Below, piece by piece: positions 61,678 through 64,000 of a DNA stretch of 64,000 bases. The position numbers and the translations under genes were made by a program. The DNA is from Tardiphaga robiniae (GTDB taxonomy: Bacteria; Pseudomonadota; Alphaproteobacteria; Rhizobiales; Xanthobacteraceae), in assembly GCF_013359755.1 (NCBI RefSeq), contig NZ_JABMCJ010000082.1:1-64000 (forward strand). The letters are read 5' to 3'. The notes under the pieces are model-generated. The model did no database searches. It had not been told where the DNA came from and saw only the letters and a list, made by a program, of their open reading frames with translations. The number at the start of each line of letters is the position of its first letter. The first letter of the stretch is position 1.

Positions 61678-63093
61678 TCACGCCTGCGGCAGGATTTTCC
61701 CGGGATTGAAGATATTGTCGGGATCGAGTGCCTTCTTGAGCGCCCGCATCGCGTCGAGCGCCTCACTGCCCAGTTCGGCCTGCATATACTTTTGCTTGCC
61801 TTGCCCGATGCCATGTTCACCCGTGCAGGTGCCCCCCATCGCCTGCGCCCGTTGAGCGAGGCGATGCATGAAGTCCTCAGCGCGGGCGACCTCGTTGGCA
61901 TCGTTGCGATCGCAGACCATCGAGCAATGAAAGTTGCCATCGCCGACGTGGCCGACGATGGGCGCCAACAGGCCGAGGCGTGCGAGATCCTCTTCGGTCG
62001 CAGCGACACATTCCGCGAGTTTGGAAATCGGTACGCAAACGTCGGTGGCCGCGACATCGGAGCCCGGTCGCATGCTCTTCACCGACCAATAGGCATCGTG
62101 ACGGGCCTGCCAGAGCTTGGTGCGATCCTCCGGCTTCGTCGTCCATGAGAAATCGCCACCGCCACATTCCAGTGCGATCTCGTGAAAATTTCGCGACTGC
62201 TCGGCCACTTCGGCCTCGCTGCCATGGAATTCCAGCAGCAGCAGCGGCGTTTCCGGCAGCGTCAGCTTGGAATAGGAATTACAGGCACGAACCTGCGCCT
62301 CATTCAGCAGCTCGATCCTTGCAACGGGAATGCCGGTCTGAATCGCGAGAATCGTCGCCTGACAGGCACCTGCCACCGTGGCGAACGAACATGACGCGGC
62401 AGCCATGGTTTCAGGAATGCCACGCAGCTTGACGGTCAGCTCGCTGATGATGCCCAGCGTGCCTTCGGCGCCAACGAACAGATGCGTCAGGTCATAGCCG
62501 GCAGAAGATTTCTTCGCGCGGGTGCCCGTCTTGATGATCTCACCATCGGCGCGCACGACTTTGAGCGCGAGCACGTTGTCGCGCATCGTCCCGTAACGCA
62601 CCGCGTTAGTGCCGGAGGCGCGCGTCGACGCCATGCCGCCAAGCGACGCATCGGCACCGGGATCGATCGGGAAGAACAGGCCTTGATCGCGCAGATTTTC
62701 GTTGAGCGCCTTGCGCGTGACGCCCGGCTGGATCACGCAGTCGAGGTCTTCGCTGTGCACTTCCAGAATCTGGTTCATGTCGCGCATGTCGATGCAAATG
62801 CCGCCTGCCGGCGCATTGACCTGACCTTCCAGCGACGTGCCGGTGCCGAATGCGATCACCGGAACTTTGTTCGCTGCACAAATCCGGACTACGTCCTGGA
62901 TATCCGCGGTTTCCTGCGCAAACACGACGCCATCCGGCGGCTGGTTGGCAAGCCATGTCGTGGTATGGCCATGCTGCTCGCGAACCGCCTGCGACGTCAC
63001 CAGCCGATTGCCAAAACGCGCCGTCAGCGCTTCAAGCGCCGTGGCCAAGGCCTTCGGCTCCGGTCGTTTCAAATTGTTCGCGATGCTAGCCAC
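61678..63093 (-). CDS. FAD-binding oxidase, D-lactate dehydrogenase/glycolate oxidase (GlcD) family
   Basis: The product is 471 aa from a GTG at 63093, with GGAGGGA 5 bases upstream. An open frame to 63186 is less likely and would run into the divergent promoter. FAD_binding_4 elements are PVIAFGTGTSLEGQVNAPAG, LFFPIDPGADASLGGMASTR and SSAGYDLTHLFVGAEGTLGI. The C-terminal oxidase domain shows VGHVGDGNFHCSM and GGTCTGEHGIGQGK. It oxidises a 2-hydroxy acid, probably D-lactate, and passes electrons to cytochrome or quinone. The absence of glcE/glcF genes favours a single-chain D-lactate dehydrogenase. Confidence 0.92.
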   Translation of the reverse strand: MASIANNLKRPEPKALATALEALTARFGNRLVTSQAVREQHGHTTTWLANQPPDGVVFAQETADIQDVVRICAANKVPVIAFGTGTSLEGQVNAPAGGICIDMRDMNQILEVHSEDLDCVIQPGVTRKALNENLRDQGLFFPIDPGADASLGGMASTRASGTNAVRYGTMRDNVLALKVVRADGEIIKTGTRAKKSSAGYDLTHLFVGAEGTLGIISELTVKLRGIPETMAAASCSFATVAGACQATILAIQTGIPVARIELLNEAQVRACNSYSKLTLPETPLLLLEFHGSEAEVAEQSRNFHEIALECGGGDFSWTTKPEDRTKLWQARHDAYWSVKSMRPGSDVAATDVCVPISKLAECVAATEEDLARLGLLAPIVGHVGDGNFHCSMVCDRNDANEVARAEDFMHRLAQRAQAMGGTCTGEHGIGQGKQKYMQAELGSEALDAMRALKKALDPDNIFNPGKILPQA

Positions 63094-63173
63094 AGCAGTC
63101 CCTCCGACGCGGCGGACCGTGGCAAAGGTTGTATAACGGGTCAAGAGACGTGAGAGCGGGACAGGAATTACCG

Positions 63174-63680
63174 ATGATTGAGCCAACCGACGATCTGCTG
63201 CAACCCGTCCCTTTCCGGGCGCATGTCATGCAGATCGAACCGCAATGGATCGACTATAATGGCCATCTCAACATGGCCTATTACAACGTGCTGTTCGACC
63301 GGGCGATCGACGACCTTTGGCTCAAGATCGGGATCGGTCCCGAATATATGAGGGCGCGCAACAACTCGACCTTCACGGCCGAATGCCATGTTCGCTATGT
63401 CAGGGAAATCCATCTCGGTGATCCCGCGCAGGTGTCGATCCTGGTTGTCGCTGCGGACGACAAGCGCATTCACACCTTCAAGGAGTTGCGCCACGCCACC
63501 GAGGGATGGCTGTCGGCGACGTCGGAAAACATGACGCTCCACATGGACATGACGGCCCGGAAGGTTGCGCCGTTTCCGCCTGATATCAGCGCCCGCGTGC
63601 AGGCGCTGGCCAATGCGCACCGATCCGTAGATCGCCCCGAGGGCATCGGCCGATCGATCGGGATGCCCTCGAAGAAATAA
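63174..63680 (+). CDS. Hot-dog fold acyl-CoA thioesterase family protein
   Basis: The product is 168 aa from the ATG at 63174 (caggaatt ribosome site). The 4-hydroxybenzoyl-CoA thioesterase-type active-site stretch QWIDYNGHLNMAYYNVLFDR carries the catalytic Asp, followed by STFTAECHVRYVREIHLGDP and the strand-rich second half (TFKELRHATEGWLSATSENM). It hydrolyses an acyl-CoA in the cytoplasm; the acyl group is unknown. Similar proteins are sometimes betainyl-CoA thioesterases. It is divergent from the FAD oxidase gene across an 80-bp shared promoter region. Confidence 0.87.
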   Translation: MIEPTDDLLQPVPFRAHVMQIEPQWIDYNGHLNMAYYNVLFDRAIDDLWLKIGIGPEYMRARNNSTFTAECHVRYVREIHLGDPAQVSILVVAADDKRIHTFKELRHATEGWLSATSENMTLHMDMTARKVAPFPPDISARVQALANAHRSVDRPEGIGRSIGMPSKK

Positions 63681-63683
63681 CCG

Positions 63684-63857
63684 TCAGACGCGCGTGCGGC
63701 CGCGGACGAGGCCCACAACGGCCGAAATCAGGAACAGGACGATGGCGATGAAGAAGATCGCCTTGGCGATTTCGATGGAGGCGCCGGCGATACCGCCGAA
63801 GCCGAGAACGCCGGCAATAAGAGCGATAACGAGGAAGGTAACAACCCAGCTGAACAT
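63684..63857 (-). CDS. DUF1328 family small membrane protein
   Basis: The product is 57 aa from the ATG at 63857 (gaggtttgtgcc upstream). Upstream open codons are non-native. Two hydrophobic helices (WVVTFLVIALIAGVLGFGGI, AKAIFFIAIVLFLISAVVGL) joined by AGASIE are the DUF1328/YtjA pattern. It is an inner-membrane protein of unknown function, often stress-induced in this group. Its stop is 3 bp from the convergent thioesterase stop. Confidence 0.92.
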   Translation of the reverse strand: MFSWVVTFLVIALIAGVLGFGGIAGASIEIAKAIFFIAIVLFLISAVVGLVRGRTRV

Positions 63858-64000
63858 GGCACAAACCTCAGTTTTTGGCTTTTGACGCGGCATTCGCCGT
63901 CGCGCTTGATGCTGAAACAAGCCGGAGCGAAAACGAAAGTTCCCGACCCACGTACCAGCCAACATCACTGAAACGAGAGCGCTCCTGCGTGCCAACGGGC

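Noticed and set aside
1-64000. tRNA gene as island attachment site
   Set aside because: No cloverleaf-like sequence was noticed near the island end. The evidence points to thyA as the target. A tRNAscan run would settle it.

Overview
High-GC window that reads as an alphaproteobacterium of the Bradyrhizobiaceae/Nitrobacteraceae type (Bradyrhizobium, Afipia, Rhodopseudomonas or a relative). This is judged from the family-level look of the right-hand genes (alphaproteobacterial SspB, fumC, DUF4169, a ribbon-helix-helix protein, tctBAC, AsmA) and from a GPG-repeat protein on the left. No rRNA, tRNA or CRISPR array was seen.

Layout. (A) 1-14.9 kb is worn accessory DNA: an NADH-dehydrogenase-like flavoprotein cut by the window edge, an AraC regulator, a GAF-PAS histidine kinase, a single-domain response regulator, an EmrAB-type efflux pair, a ThrE-type exporter and an Old Yellow Enzyme. 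Among them lie many broken genes: two response regulators, a kinase, two AraC genes, a haloperoxidase/patatin chimera, and short SDR, GNAT and LysR pieces. (B) 14.7-20 kb carries a GPG-repeat protein, a patatin-like protein, an unknown protein, and a Ser/Thr kinase paired with a DUF4238 protein. (C) 20.6-36.2 kb is one tightly coupled operon that looks like a non-canonical class 2 DISARM anti-phage system: an ATPase-DrmE fusion, a NERD-UvrD helicase, DrmA, DrmB, Vsr, a small unknown ORF, a C5 cytosine methyltransferase and an Mrr-type nuclease. No DrmC was found. (D) 36.4-37.1 kb is an IS66 remnant. (E) 37.5-45.8 kb is a six-gene operon encoding two tyrosine recombinases, a third large recombinase-like protein with six tandem ~59-residue repeats, and three small proteins. 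(F) 46.7-48.6 kb holds a complete thyA, then the 5' part of a second thyA broken exactly after codon 175. (G) 48.6-64 kb is ordinary chromosome: tctBAC, split chrA, sspB, fumC, DUF4169/RHH, AsmA, an MFS carrier, an FAD oxidase, a thioesterase and a DUF1328 protein.

How it fits together. The simplest reading is that a large mobile island integrated into the resident thyA. Module E would be the integration machinery, the complete thyA would restore dTMP synthesis, and the DISARM-like operon would be the main cargo. The 3' part of the resident thyA is not in the window, so the left edge of the island should lie beyond base 1 unless that part was lost. The whole stretch 1-48,073 could therefore be island. 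All family names come from reading motifs by eye; no database search was run.
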